Below, in pieces: positions 6,932 to 15,631 of a DNA stretch of 29,707 nt (position 1 is its first letter; each line of letters starts with the position of its first letter). The notes under the pieces were generated by a model, which made no database searches, was not told the DNA's origin, and saw nothing but the letters and a program-made list of their open reading frames with translations. Made by a program: the position numbers and the translations under genes. The stretch lies in contig PABS01000092.1 of NCBI GenBank assembly GCA_002699325.1, positions 8,866 to 38,572 of the forward strand. The letters are read 5' to 3'. Origin of the DNA: Ponticaulis sp. Lineage in GTDB: Bacteria > Pseudomonadota > Alphaproteobacteria > Caulobacterales > Hyphomonadaceae.

Positions 6932-7281
6932 GCGAGAAAACGTCGGTTGAGACAGGCTCCGGGGCGTCATCAACTCACGCTGAACCCTGATTCTACGGTC
7001 GTTCTTCAGATTCTCCGGATTAGAGGGCGGGTTGGCTGGCTGCAGTGCCATCGCGAAGTCAATTTTCTCAACTCTTCAGGCTTTCGCGCAAATGCTTGCC
7101 TCGGGGCAGTATTGGCGCGTGTCTTTCTGTGTTGTATTTCTGTCACTCAACACCCGCAATCTGTAAACAAGGTCACTAAAACTTGGCGATACGGGTATTT
7201 ACAAATCTCATGATCTAAATTCATATCGCCTTCCAAGACCTCTTAAGAGGCTGATAAAAAATATCGTAGTGGAGGAAATCG
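6932..7281. other. 350-base gap upstream of the TonB-dependent receptor
   Basis: I find no convincing gene here. Short open frames lack ribosome sites and family resemblance. The right third is AT-rich (7140-7270) and probably contains the receptor promoter, but no clear -35/-10 pair stands out. I see no B12-riboswitch box or other leader I recognise. The one distinctive element is the 12-base palindrome at 7239-7250. There is no obvious terminator after rlmE. Confidence 0.5.
7239..7250. promoter_or_regulatory. Perfect 12-base palindrome upstream of the TonB-dependent receptor
   Basis: CCTCTTAAGAGG is a perfect palindrome that ends 31 bases before the receptor ATG. With no loop it would make a poor RNA hairpin, so a dimeric repressor or activator site overlapping the transcription start or leader is more likely. 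The regulator is unknown. Confidence 0.4.
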
Positions 7282-10200
7282 ATGAGGGCTGGTTTGAAGT
7301 ACGCCTCAATGGCGGCGTTAGCTTTTGCTATTCAATCAAATATTGCATATGCACAGGAAGAACCTGAGCGCATTGCGGAAACGCAAGATGATGAGGTCGC
7401 TGTTCAGGAAACGGTTGTTGTAACCGGTTCTGCGATCCGTGGCACACCCGAAGACGCGGCTCTGCCGGTAAACGTCTATTCTGCTCAGGACCTGGAGCTG
7501 TCGGGCTCACCAAGCGCCCTGAGCTTTGCCAAGGAACTCCCACAATCGGGTCCAACTTCTGGTGAAGCCAACTATTTCGGTGGTGCTGAACTTACAGGTT
7601 CGCCGAGCTTCAACCTTCGTGGTCTGGGTGCCGACAAAACACTGACGCTCCTCAACGGACGTCGGATGAGTGAGAATCTTTCAAATATCCCAGGTATTGC
7701 CATTCAGCGGACTGAGGTGCTGAAAGACGGTGCTGCCGTTATTTACGGTGCTGATGCTGTTGGCGGCGTTGTGAACTTCATCACCAGAGACGGTTTCACA
7801 GGGTTTGAGGCCACGGGCAACTACAAGCTCGTCAGTGATACAGATGGTGAGTGGAACCTCGGCGCCATGTATGGTTGGGGCGAAGGCAACACTAACTTCT
7901 ACATCGCTGCTGAATGGGAACATCGTTCGCGCCTTGAAACTGAAGATCGCGACTGGGCATTTGTTCCGTTCACAGAAAACCCAACACCATGGTCTTACCT
8001 GACCAACCTGACATCTTGGTGGCCGCAACTTTCCGACGGAACGCCGCTAAGCAATCCTTTGACAGGCGGTATGGCTGTCGATTTCACGCAGGCCTCCTGT
8101 GAATCTCAGGATGGCGTATACGCGGTAGATCAGACGATCACGCCGGTCTGTCTCTATAACTATGCGTCTTACTATAACCTCGTCGAAGATCAGGACATCT
8201 ATCGGGTCTATTCTCAGATCGATACCGTGATCAACGAGAACATGGATTTCCACCTCGACTTTTCTTACGGTCAGGTGAAGGTTCCTGAAGTATTTGGTTC
8301 GCCATCTCTGCCGACCACTCAAGGTCCGGCAACATCTACAGGCGCTACATTCCAGTATACAGTTCCTGTGAACAACCCGTATGTTGCTGAATTTGTTCAG
8401 CGTACCGGTGTCAATACTTCCATACCTGCCTCCGCGTTTGCCGGGCGTTATTCCGCGTTTCTTATGCGTCCATTCGCTCACAACGGTAACCCTGTCATGG
8501 GCCGCGGCGAAGGCTTTGGTTCTGCTGCCAGCGTTGACAACCAGGTCTGGCGTGTGTCTGCGGTACTTGATGGTACGCTGGGTGACACGTTCGGCCCGCT
8601 CGAAGACATTGGCTATAACTTCGGTGTGACCTACAACCAGTCGATTTCTGAGAACTCCAATCCGGATTATCTTGGTTATCGCCTCCAGGAAGCACTGAAC
8701 GGTTACGGTGGACCGAACTGTAATGCGGAAGATCTCGACCGGGACACGCTCGGTACGCAGAATCCGGGTGCTCAAGGGCAGGGCAACTGCCTCTGGTACA
8801 ACCCGTTCGCGTCAGCTTATGCAGGACAACCTGAAATCGGCGCACCGAACCCGAACTATGTTGCCGGAACAGAAAACCCCGACGAGCTTGTCAGATGGCT
8901 CTTTGATCGTCGTTTCGACGAGCTGACCGTCAACAGCATTACCTTTGATGCTGTATTTGATGGCGTCCTGCCAATTGAGCTTCCAGGTGGCACAATCGGC
9001 TGGGCTGTTGGTGGCCAGGGTCGTATGATTGAATCTCGTGAAGTTGTTCCGAGTGACCAGTACAACGGCAATGTGCCTTGTGCATGGCCATCTGGTCAGC
9101 GTCCGCTGCCGAACGATGACCCGGAGTTCAATGGATGTACGCTGAACGAGCCAGGTCCATTTGGCTTCTACGGTACAAACGAGCCTGACTATAACGACCA
9201 GCAGTCTTACTCCTTCTTCGGCGAGACCAGCCTTCCAATTACGGACGATATCAACGTTCAGGCAGCTGTTCGCCGTGAAGAGTTCTCTGGTGGCCTCGGT
9301 GCCACGGTCTATAAGATCTCCGGTAAGTGGCAGGTTCTCGACCCGCTCGCGATCCGTGGCTCTTTCGGTACCAACTTCCAGGCGCCGCCAATCACACTGC
9401 AGCCGGGCGAAATCACAAACGTTGTTCGTTCTTATGACGTGGCGAATGGTGCATGGCTCGCTGGTACCAGCGTGACGCAAGCAGGCGTTCAGCCGGAAGA
9501 AGCTGAATCCTGGAACGTCGGTCTGATCTGGCAGAGCCAGGGCTTTAAGCCTGATCACGATTTCACGCTGATCCTCGACTATTTCGACATCCATACCATG
9601 GGGGAAATCGGCGAGATCGTGCCGCATAACTTCCTGGCAAATGCCATTTTCGATCCAACCGACGAATATGACCTTTGCGATCACCCACTGATCAATCGGG
9701 TTGAGTTCAACGGTGCATGTCAGAACGATTTCACAGGTGCGAACCTGAACCGTGTCACGACAGACATCGGTAACGGCTCTGATCAGTTGACATCTGGTAT
9801 CGACTTCCAGGCCAATTACATGTTCCCAGCTGTGGGGGCAGACTGGACGTTGAACCTCAACGGTGTGAAGGTTCAGGAACTGACGACATCTGCTCGTACA
9901 CTTGACGGGTTTGAGGTTACGCCTGAAGACGAACGCCTTGGTCAGCTGAACTTCTCTTCAGTTGGTTTCGCGGCTCCGGAATGGCGCGTGAATGCTTCGG
10001 TCAACTACAACCGTGGTGCTCACAATGCGCGTCTGACGGCGTTCTATGTCTCCGAGATCGAAGACGAACGTGGTGGTGTGAACCCAGTTGGTTATATTCC
10101 GGGAACGACCACGCCGACGCCTCAGTTCGACAAAGGTAACACCATCGACAGCACGCTGACATTCGACTTTACTTATGTATACGACTTCAGCGACAATCTT

Positions 10201-10338
10201 CGTCTGACGGGTACGATCAACAACATCACAGATGAGGATCCACCATTCGTTCGTGCTGAGCTGGGATATGATCCACGTATGGGGATCGACGCTCTTGGCC
10301 GTACCTTCCAAGTGGGCTTCCGCTACACATTCGAATAG
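7282..10338 (+). CDS. TonB-dependent outer-membrane receptor
   Basis: A 1018-residue outer-membrane transporter powered by TonB-ExbB-ExbD. Residues 1-24 form a signal peptide ending in AYA. A TonB-box-like ETVVVTGS lies at 43-50. The plug domain includes FNLRGLGADKTLTLLNGRR and TEVLKDGAAVIYGADAVGGVVNFITR, the strongest family signatures. The long barrel ends with the typical final strand FQVGFRYTFE. The protein is long for the family, with large extracellular loops containing paired cysteines. A strong GGAGGA site precedes the ATG at 7282. It is monocistronic, flanked by a palindrome and a terminator. The ligand is not readable. The next genes encode a periplasmic respiratory group including a PQQ enzyme, so uptake of its substrate or cofactor is possible but speculative. 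Confidence 0.93.
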   Translation: MRAGLKYASMAALAFAIQSNIAYAQEEPERIAETQDDEVAVQETVVVTGSAIRGTPEDAALPVNVYSAQDLELSGSPSALSFAKELPQSGPTSGEANYFGGAELTGSPSFNLRGLGADKTLTLLNGRRMSENLSNIPGIAIQRTEVLKDGAAVIYGADAVGGVVNFITRDGFTGFEATGNYKLVSDTDGEWNLGAMYGWGEGNTNFYIAAEWEHRSRLETEDRDWAFVPFTENPTPWSYLTNLTSWWPQLSDGTPLSNPLTGGMAVDFTQASCESQDGVYAVDQTITPVCLYNYASYYNLVEDQDIYRVYSQIDTVINENMDFHLDFSYGQVKVPEVFGSPSLPTTQGPATSTGATFQYTVPVNNPYVAEFVQRTGVNTSIPASAFAGRYSAFLMRPFAHNGNPVMGRGEGFGSAASVDNQVWRVSAVLDGTLGDTFGPLEDIGYNFGVTYNQSISENSNPDYLGYRLQEALNGYGGPNCNAEDLDRDTLGTQNPGAQGQGNCLWYNPFASAYAGQPEIGAPNPNYVAGTENPDELVRWLFDRRFDELTVNSITFDAVFDGVLPIELPGGTIGWAVGGQGRMIESREVVPSDQYNGNVPCAWPSGQRPLPNDDPEFNGCTLNEPGPFGFYGTNEPDYNDQQSYSFFGETSLPITDDINVQAAVRREEFSGGLGATVYKISGKWQVLDPLAIRGSFGTNFQAPPITLQPGEITNVVRSYDVANGAWLAGTSVTQAGVQPEEAESWNVGLIWQSQGFKPDHDFTLILDYFDIHTMGEIGEIVPHNFLANAIFDPTDEYDLCDHPLINRVEFNGACQNDFTGANLNRVTTDIGNGSDQLTSGIDFQANYMFPAVGADWTLNLNGVKVQELTTSARTLDGFEVTPEDERLGQLNFSSVGFAAPEWRVNASVNYNRGAHNARLTAFYVSEIEDERGGVNPVGYIPGTTTPTPQFDKGNTIDSTLTFDFTYVYDFSDNLRLTGTINNITDEDPPFVRAELGYDPRMGIDALGRTFQVGFRYTFE

Positions 10339-10365
10339 TCCTCTGTGACGAACACTCAATCAAAG

Positions 10366-10397
10366 CCTGGCGAAGTTCTGCTTCGCCGGGTTTTTTT
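10366..10397 (+). terminator. Rho-independent terminator of the TonB receptor gene
   Basis: The left arm CCTGGCGAAG (10366-10375) pairs with CTTCGCCGGG (10381-10390) over ten positions with a single G-U pair and a five-base loop. Seven T residues follow directly (10391-10397). It lies 28 bases after the receptor stop. Confidence 0.93.
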
Positions 10398-10435
10398 GTT
10401 TTCGAAGTGGTGCTTGCACCTCCAGGTGATCTCGA

Positions 10436-10463
10436 TTGACTGTTGCGGGAACTCACCTAAGCT
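10436..10463 (+). promoter_or_regulatory. Candidate promoter of the cytochrome c' / b561 genes
   Basis: TTGACT (10436-10441) is a good -35. TAAGCT (10458-10463), 16 bases later, is a weak -10 of the degenerate kind common in Alphaproteobacteria. It sits directly after the receptor terminator and 62 bases before the next start, where a promoter is required. Confidence 0.35.
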
Positions 10464-10525
10464 CGGGGATGAGGAGTGAAGCTCGGTTCTGCATTCGCAG
10501 GCCGGAAACTGGAGGGACGAAAACT

Positions 10526-11059
10526 ATGAAAAATCTCATGATGATTCTTGGCCTGGGTGGCGCGCTGATGCTGTCGGCCTGCGGCAGCGAAGACCCCGCC
10601 GACGCGGCTGAGGATGCTGCGGAACAAACGGCAGAGATTAATGAAGAGATCAGCGAAGAAGCTGCAGAGTCTGATTTTGCCGATGTGATCGAAGCGCGTC
10701 AGGAAGGCTATAAAGCCATCGGCGCCAGCTTCAAAACGATCCGCGATGAGTTGGGCGAAGGCGATCCGGACATCACGGAAATTCAGGCCGCGACAGCTCG
10801 GCTGACCGAGCTGTCCTCGGCGGTCGGTAACTGGTTCCCGGAAGGCTCCGGCCCGTCTTCCGGCGTTGAAACCGAAGCACTTCCAGCGATATGGGAGCAA
10901 CCTGCCGAATTCGAGGCTGCGATTACTCAGCTGCAGACAGCCGTTGCAGATATTGATGGTGCAGCTCAAAGCGGTGATGTCGCTGCGGTTGGTGGCGCTG
11001 TTCGGGGATTGGGGGCAGCGTGCAAGAACTGCCATGACAGCTTCCGTCTCGACGACTAA
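10526..11059 (+). CDS. Lipoprotein cytochrome c'-like (class II) protein
   Basis: From the ATG at 10526, preceded by GGAGGG, the protein has 177 residues. An earlier in-frame ATG gives a non-signal leader and is rejected. A signal peptide ends in the lipobox LSAC with C19 as lipid site, followed by an acidic Ala/Glu-rich linker to about residue 50. The rest is a helical domain ending in CKNCH (166-170) five to eight residues from the C-terminus, the class II cytochrome c arrangement. Cytochromes c' are four-helix heme proteins that act in electron transfer or NO binding. Most are soluble and periplasmic; a lipid anchor would hold this one at a membrane. An 11-base gap links it to the cytochrome b561 gene, so the two probably form an electron-transfer pair. 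Confidence 0.85.
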   Translation: MKNLMMILGLGGALMLSACGSEDPADAAEDAAEQTAEINEEISEEAAESDFADVIEARQEGYKAIGASFKTIRDELGEGDPDITEIQAATARLTELSSAVGNWFPEGSGPSSGVETEALPAIWEQPAEFEAAITQLQTAVADIDGAAQSGDVAAVGGAVRGLGAACKNCHDSFRLDD

Positions 11060-11070
11060 ACGACCGTTCG

Positions 11071-11820
11071 ATGACAGATTCTGCAAACACAAATACCCAG
11101 TCCCGTATTCTGGTATGGGACTGGACCGTTCGGGTGTTTCACTGGGCGACGGTTCTGTTGATCATCTGCATGTGGTCGACCGCAGACAATCATGGAATCT
11201 GGAAGCAGCTGGATCAGTTCGTGGTTGCGAACGGCTGGGATGAGTATCCGCGCGGCAATATGGGCTGGCACAGAACCTTTGCGATCGGTCTTTTATTCCT
11301 TCTGATCTATAGAATTTACTGGGGTGTCTTTGGAAGCACGACAGCGCGTTTCAGCCAGTTCGTGAAAGGTCCTGCGGCGGTCAGATCTTATATTTCAGCT
11401 CTGAAAGAGCGCCCTTATAAGCCCGGGCTAGGGCATAATCCGCTGGGCGCTCTCAGCGTTATCGCGTTACTTGTTGTCCTGACGACTCAGCTGACGACCG
11501 GGCTTTTTACGATTGATGTGGACGGGCTGGAATCCGGCCCACTTTCTCGTCACGTGGACTTCGACACGGGTCGTTTATTCGCGACGCTTCATGAGAATTC
11601 GTTTCGGGCGCTCTACATCCTGATTGGTCTGCATGTGCTGGCAGTGGCAGTCTATCAGTTCCTTCTGAAAGCGAACATTATTCAGCCCATGATTACTGGA
11701 GGCAGACCGGCTGACTCCGTGAAGGGGCATCCAACAGATACTGTCAGAGCCTCGCTGGTTCGGGTCGCTATTGGCGTTGTATTGTCTGGAGGGCTGGTCT
11801 GGCTGATCTGGAACGCCTGA
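11071..11820 (+). CDS. Cytochrome b561-type membrane protein
   Basis: This 249-residue integral membrane protein resembles the cytochrome b561 / Ni,Fe-hydrogenase b-subunit family, which carries electrons between periplasmic cytochromes and the quinone pool through two b hemes. Hydrophobic segments lie near residues 22-36, 69-86, 126-146, 179-199 and 227-247. Histidines placed to bind heme are H24 (VRVFHW), H67 (GWHRTF), H174 (LHENSF) and H188 (IGLHVLA). The N-terminal RILVWDWTVRVFHW is very typical. No strong ribosome site is seen, so translation may be coupled to the cytochrome c' gene 11 bases upstream. The natural partner is that lipoprotein. The quinohemoprotein dehydrogenase downstream could feed the same chain, though it is a separate unit 236 bases away. 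Confidence 0.87.
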   Translation: MTDSANTNTQSRILVWDWTVRVFHWATVLLIICMWSTADNHGIWKQLDQFVVANGWDEYPRGNMGWHRTFAIGLLFLLIYRIYWGVFGSTTARFSQFVKGPAAVRSYISALKERPYKPGLGHNPLGALSVIALLVVLTTQLTTGLFTIDVDGLESGPLSRHVDFDTGRLFATLHENSFRALYILIGLHVLAVAVYQFLLKANIIQPMITGGRPADSVKGHPTDTVRASLVRVAIGVVLSGGLVWLIWNA

Positions 11821-12056
11821 GCAGACGCTCACAGCTTTAATGGATGGCTATAACTTCAGCGCCATTCAGGAATGAATGTCGATGAATGCATGAGAAGCAG
11901 AACTTGCAGATTGATTTTGGCGCAAAGCGTTAAATTGGGGCGCTGGCAACCTGACAAATCTGGGGAATGGTGCTAGCCGAAAACCTAGCCTTACAGAGTC
12001 GGACCAAACAACAAAAAGTGCCGGCCTGTGAGCATCGAGACACGGGGAGTCGATAC

Positions 12057-14267
12057 GTGACATCAGTAGTAAGAAGACCGGGAGTCCGGTGGATTGGATT
12101 GGGCGCAATCCTGCTTATGCAGGCCTGTTCATCAAGCGGCACCAGCGCAACCGCAGAGAACCGTGAAGCGGTCCCGATGGCACCTGCGAACGCTGTCCGC
12201 CAGATCTCGGAAACTGATCTCGCAAACGCCGAAACGAACACGACAGACTGGCTGTCCTATGGGCGAACGTGGTCTGAACAACGCTATAGTCCGCTGAACG
12301 CGATCAATCGCGAGAATGTCTCCGGGCTAAAGCTTGAATGGTATGCCGATCTGGATACGGCACGCGGTCAGGAAGCCACGCCGCTCGTGATCGACGGCAA
12401 AATGTACTTCACCACCGCCTGGAGCAAGGTGAAAGCCTATGATGCTGTTACCGGTGAAAAGCTCTGGGACTATGATCCTGACGTTCCCGGTGAGACGGGC
12501 GTGAAGCCCTGCTGTGATGTTGTGAACCGTGGCCTGGCAGCCTGGGGCGACAAGCTCTATTTCGGGTCGCTGGATGGGCGGCTCATAGCCCTTGATCGTG
12601 AAACAGGTGAAGAAGTCTGGGTGAAAGAGACCGTCGACAAAGACCTGCCTTACACGATTACCGGCGCGCCGCGTGCGATGAACGGATTGATCATTGTCGG
12701 AAATGGCGGCGCAGATATGGGCCGTATCCGCGGCTATATCTCCGCTTACGACGCTGAGACCGGCGAGATGGCCTGGCGCTTCTGGACGATTCCGGACAAT
12801 CCGGCGAATGGCCCGCAGCCGGAATACCTTGAAAAAGCCGCCGAGACCTGGACGGGTGAGTGGTGGAAAGTCGGGGGAGGTGGCACCGTTTGGGACGCCA
12901 TGGCCTACGACCCTGAGCTCGACCTCCTTTATATCGGTGTCGGCAATGGCGCGCCGTGGAACCAGCAATATCGCTCGCCAAAGGGCGGCGATAACCTTTA
13001 CGTCTCTTCTATCGTCGCGCTGAATGCGACAAGCGGCGAGTACGCCTGGCACTTCCAGACGACCCCCGGCGAAACCTGGGACTTCACCGCCACCCAGCAC
13101 ATCATGCTGGCGGATCTCGAGATTGACGGTGAAATGCGAAAGGTGCTGATGCAGGCGCCGAAGAACGGGTTCTTCTACGTTCTGGATCGTGAGACCGGTG
13201 AATTCATCTCGGCAAACAATTACACAAATATCACCTGGGCGAAGGGCATTGACCCAGAGACCGGGCGACCGGTTGAGGATCCCAAATCACGTTATCTGGA
13301 GAGCGGGACGATCATGTTCCCGGGGCCACTTGGCGGGCATAACTGGCATCCGATGGCATTCAGTAAGGATGAGGGGCTGGTCTATATTCCGGCTCAAAAC
13401 GCGCCGGGACGATATGACAGCCCCGATCGATGGGACTTTGCGCCATATGGCTTCAATACCGCTGTGGGCACACGCGGTCAGGGGACTGTGCCTGGAAGCG
13501 GCGACAATCCAATGGCACGGCCTGATCCCGAAAACCGGATATCCAGTCCTCCAGAGCCGGAAAACTATCAGCCTGTCGAGCCGCGCTCCCGCGCGCTTGG
13601 GTCGCTTGTCGCATGGGACCCTGCGACGCAGACCGAGAGATGGCGTGTAGAATATCCGGGACTTTGGAATGGGGGCCTGCTCGCAACGGGGGGCGGCCTC
13701 GTATTCCAGGGCACGTCAGTCGGCGATTTTAAAGCTTATGACGCTGCGGACGGCACAGAGCTCTGGTCCATGCCGATTCAGACCGGAGCGATCGCTGCGC
13801 CGATGACCTTTGAACAGGATGGGAAACAATATGTCGCCATTCTTGCCGGCTGGGGTGGCGTTTTGGGCCTCGGTACGGGCGTGACGGAGAACAGAAGCCG
13901 CATCCTGGTATTCTCGCTTGAAGGAGAAGCAGAGCTTCCAGAGGAAGTAGCGCTTGCAGATCGCGTGCTCGATCCCCCCATCCAGAAAGCCAGCGAAGAC
14001 GAAATCAAGCTGGGTGGTGCGCTTTACAACCGGTTCTGCGGTGTCTGCCATGGTGGAGGCGTGATCCCGGACTTGCGCTACTCTTATGCAATCGAAAACG
14101 AAGCCACCTGGATGGCCATCGTCAAAGACGGGTTGCTCACGCCAAATGGCATGGTGGGCTTCTCGGCGGCCATGTCAGACGAGGAGATCAAAACGGTCAG
14201 AGCCTATGTGATCGACATGGCGCACAAAGAAAAAGCCCGACAGGATAAGGCTGCTGCAGCGGACTGA
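12057..14267 (+). CDS. PQQ-dependent quinohemoprotein alcohol dehydrogenase
   Basis: I choose the GTG at 12057 (736 residues) because GGGGAG lies about eight bases upstream and a signal peptide follows at once; a longer frame from 11967 adds an unlikely polar leader. The signal ends in LMQAC (C24), which may be a lipobox. Eight-bladed propeller motifs recur (AYDAVTGEKLW, ALDRETGEEVW, AYDAETGEMAW). Adjacent cysteines C152-C153, the PQQ-contacting disulfide of this family, are present, with the likely catalytic D342 in ETWDFTATQ. A C-terminal cytochrome c domain has CGVCH (661-665) and a candidate Met ligand, M699. The enzyme oxidises alcohols in the periplasm. D342 is followed two residues later by Thr, not Asp, which argues for calcium rather than lanthanide. 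No PQQ synthesis genes are in the window. Confidence 0.92.
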   Translation: MTSVVRRPGVRWIGLGAILLMQACSSSGTSATAENREAVPMAPANAVRQISETDLANAETNTTDWLSYGRTWSEQRYSPLNAINRENVSGLKLEWYADLDTARGQEATPLVIDGKMYFTTAWSKVKAYDAVTGEKLWDYDPDVPGETGVKPCCDVVNRGLAAWGDKLYFGSLDGRLIALDRETGEEVWVKETVDKDLPYTITGAPRAMNGLIIVGNGGADMGRIRGYISAYDAETGEMAWRFWTIPDNPANGPQPEYLEKAAETWTGEWWKVGGGGTVWDAMAYDPELDLLYIGVGNGAPWNQQYRSPKGGDNLYVSSIVALNATSGEYAWHFQTTPGETWDFTATQHIMLADLEIDGEMRKVLMQAPKNGFFYVLDRETGEFISANNYTNITWAKGIDPETGRPVEDPKSRYLESGTIMFPGPLGGHNWHPMAFSKDEGLVYIPAQNAPGRYDSPDRWDFAPYGFNTAVGTRGQGTVPGSGDNPMARPDPENRISSPPEPENYQPVEPRSRALGSLVAWDPATQTERWRVEYPGLWNGGLLATGGGLVFQGTSVGDFKAYDAADGTELWSMPIQTGAIAAPMTFEQDGKQYVAILAGWGGVLGLGTGVTENRSRILVFSLEGEAELPEEVALADRVLDPPIQKASEDEIKLGGALYNRFCGVCHGGGVIPDLRYSYAIENEATWMAIVKDGLLTPNGMVGFSAAMSDEEIKTVRAYVIDMAHKEKARQDKAAAAD

Positions 14268-14291
14268 TATCCGCCATTTTGAGAAACCAGA

Positions 14292-14325
14292 AAGCCGCCG
14301 CGCACGACTGCCCGGCGGCTTTTTT
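14292..14325 (+). terminator. Rho-independent terminator of the quinoprotein gene
   Basis: AAGCCGCCG (14292-14300) pairs perfectly with CGGCGGCTT (14313-14321) around a 12-base loop, followed by a T-run to 14325. The T-run overlaps the stop codon of the convergent FAD oxidoreductase gene (14324-14326). Confidence 0.9.
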
Positions 14326-15631
14326 ATCCTTTATTCAGCAAGACCTTCGCGACCTCTTTGGCCTCCCGGATGGCATAATTCGTGCCGCGATCCTCGGGGT
14401 AAATCTGCGCCATGGTGGAGATAATGAAATTGCTCAGCGGGGTTTCACGACCCGGCACATATTCGGAATAATTGCGCTCCGTGACGGGCTGAGAGTAGCG
14501 CGCTGACCAGGCGTGGGCTTCAAGCACCCAGCTTCTGTCAAAGTCGGGGAACATCCGTTCGATATACGGCAGCGCGTACTCCAGAAGTTCGTCGGAATTC
14601 ATGGCGTAGACTGGATCGGTATGGGGCAGATAGCGCGACATGAAGACGATGTGGCGTCCGCCATAGGACTCCACAGGTTCGAAATTTGTATGCTCAATCA
14701 CACCGACGAATGGGAAGCCAGGATCATTCACGTTGATCCAATAGGTGTCAGACAGGCTACGGTCGAGCTCCAGCACCAGGCATTTGTTGGCGAGATAGTT
14801 CACACGACGGAGGCTGGCGATATAGCTTTCCTCCACGTGCTGTTCCAACAAATCAGCTATGATGGGGAAGGCAGGTGTGGCGAGCACGCTGCCCACCTCT
14901 GTTTCGCCAGACGAGGATACGACGTGCGTGACAAGGCCTTCTGAGGTGCGCAGGGCGGTCACGGGGTCATTGAGCCGGATTTCGCCACCATGACGGATGA
15001 TTTCTTCTCTCATGCGTTCGGCGAGTGCGGCAAAGCCACCCTCGTAATAAGCCAGCGCCTCAGAGCCATCGCCAGACCGGCTGGAGCCACGAAGTGCGAG
15101 TTTCTTCCAGAACCAGACCGCGTTGAGATCATCGGCATAGATCGAAAACTTGGCGCGGATGAGTGGCTCCCAAACGACCTTATAGACCCGTTCGCCGCAC
15201 AGCGAGATCAGCCACTCTTTCACGCCCAGATGTTCAATTGACTTCCAGTCCCGAACCATCTGGACCTGAAAGACAAGCAGCCCCATTCGAATCCGGTCAA
15301 TGAAAGGCAGAGCATCAAAGCGGAGCACATCGAGCGGAGATGACAGCCGATACATCGAATTATTGTAATACATGCCGGTTTCTGAGGGCCGGGTGACAAT
15401 TTTATCGGTCTCACCCAGCTCTTCGACGAGCGTCTTAATGTGCTCGTCATTGGTGAACCAGTGGTGGTAGAATTTTTCGAGATCATAACCGCCATTGATT
15501 TTGAAACTGCCGGCGAGCCCCCCGACATCACCATCCTGCTCGAAAACCACGACTTTCTTCCCAGCTCTTGCAAGCTCGATGGCGGCTGTCAGCCCAGTAA
15601 ATCCGGCGCCAATAATGGCAATGTCAGTCAT
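14324..15631 (-). CDS. NAD(P)/FAD-dependent oxidoreductase (protoporphyrinogen oxidase / UDP-galactopyranose mutase-like fold)
   Basis: A 435-residue flavoprotein. The N-terminal dinucleotide motif GAGFTGLTAAIELARAG (residues 8-24) ends in the acidic FEQ that binds the FAD ribose, followed by DVGGLAGSF, typical of the amine-oxidase/HemY-like superfamily that also includes UDP-galactopyranose mutase. A C-terminal FAD-contact region is less clear (SNFIISTMAQIYPEDRGTNYAI). There is no signal peptide. It is the last gene of a three-gene operon and overlaps the flippase-like gene by 8 bases. Relatives sit in glycan loci and may act on a sugar or polyprenyl-linked sugar. Haem synthesis is unlikely because the neighbours are glycan-type membrane proteins. 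The reaction is not known. Confidence 0.82.
   Translation of the reverse strand: MTDIAIIGAGFTGLTAAIELARAGKKVVVFEQDGDVGGLAGSFKINGGYDLEKFYHHWFTNDEHIKTLVEELGETDKIVTRPSETGMYYNNSMYRLSSPLDVLRFDALPFIDRIRMGLLVFQVQMVRDWKSIEHLGVKEWLISLCGERVYKVVWEPLIRAKFSIYADDLNAVWFWKKLALRGSSRSGDGSEALAYYEGGFAALAERMREEIIRHGGEIRLNDPVTALRTSEGLVTHVVSSSGETEVGSVLATPAFPIIADLLEQHVEESYIASLRRVNYLANKCLVLELDRSLSDTYWINVNDPGFPFVGVIEHTNFEPVESYGGRHIVFMSRYLPHTDPVYAMNSDELLEYALPYIERMFPDFDRSWVLEAHAWSARYSQPVTERNYSEYVPGRETPLSNFIISTMAQIYPEDRGTNYAIREAKEVAKVLLNKG

Noticed and set aside
6947..7213. 88-residue frame in the gap before the TonB receptor
   Set aside because: Composition is unlike a bacterial protein, there is no clear ribosome site, and it covers the probable promoter region.
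8812..9684. 290-residue minus-strand frame within the TonB receptor
   Set aside because: Shadow of a strongly supported receptor gene; no independent start signal.
11967..12056. Upstream in-frame start for the quinoprotein
   Set aside because: It would place a polar 30-residue leader before the signal peptide; the GTG at 12057 has a ribosome site.
12327..13100. 257-residue minus-strand frame within the quinoprotein gene
   Set aside because: Shadow of the propeller domain; no signal peptide or motif.
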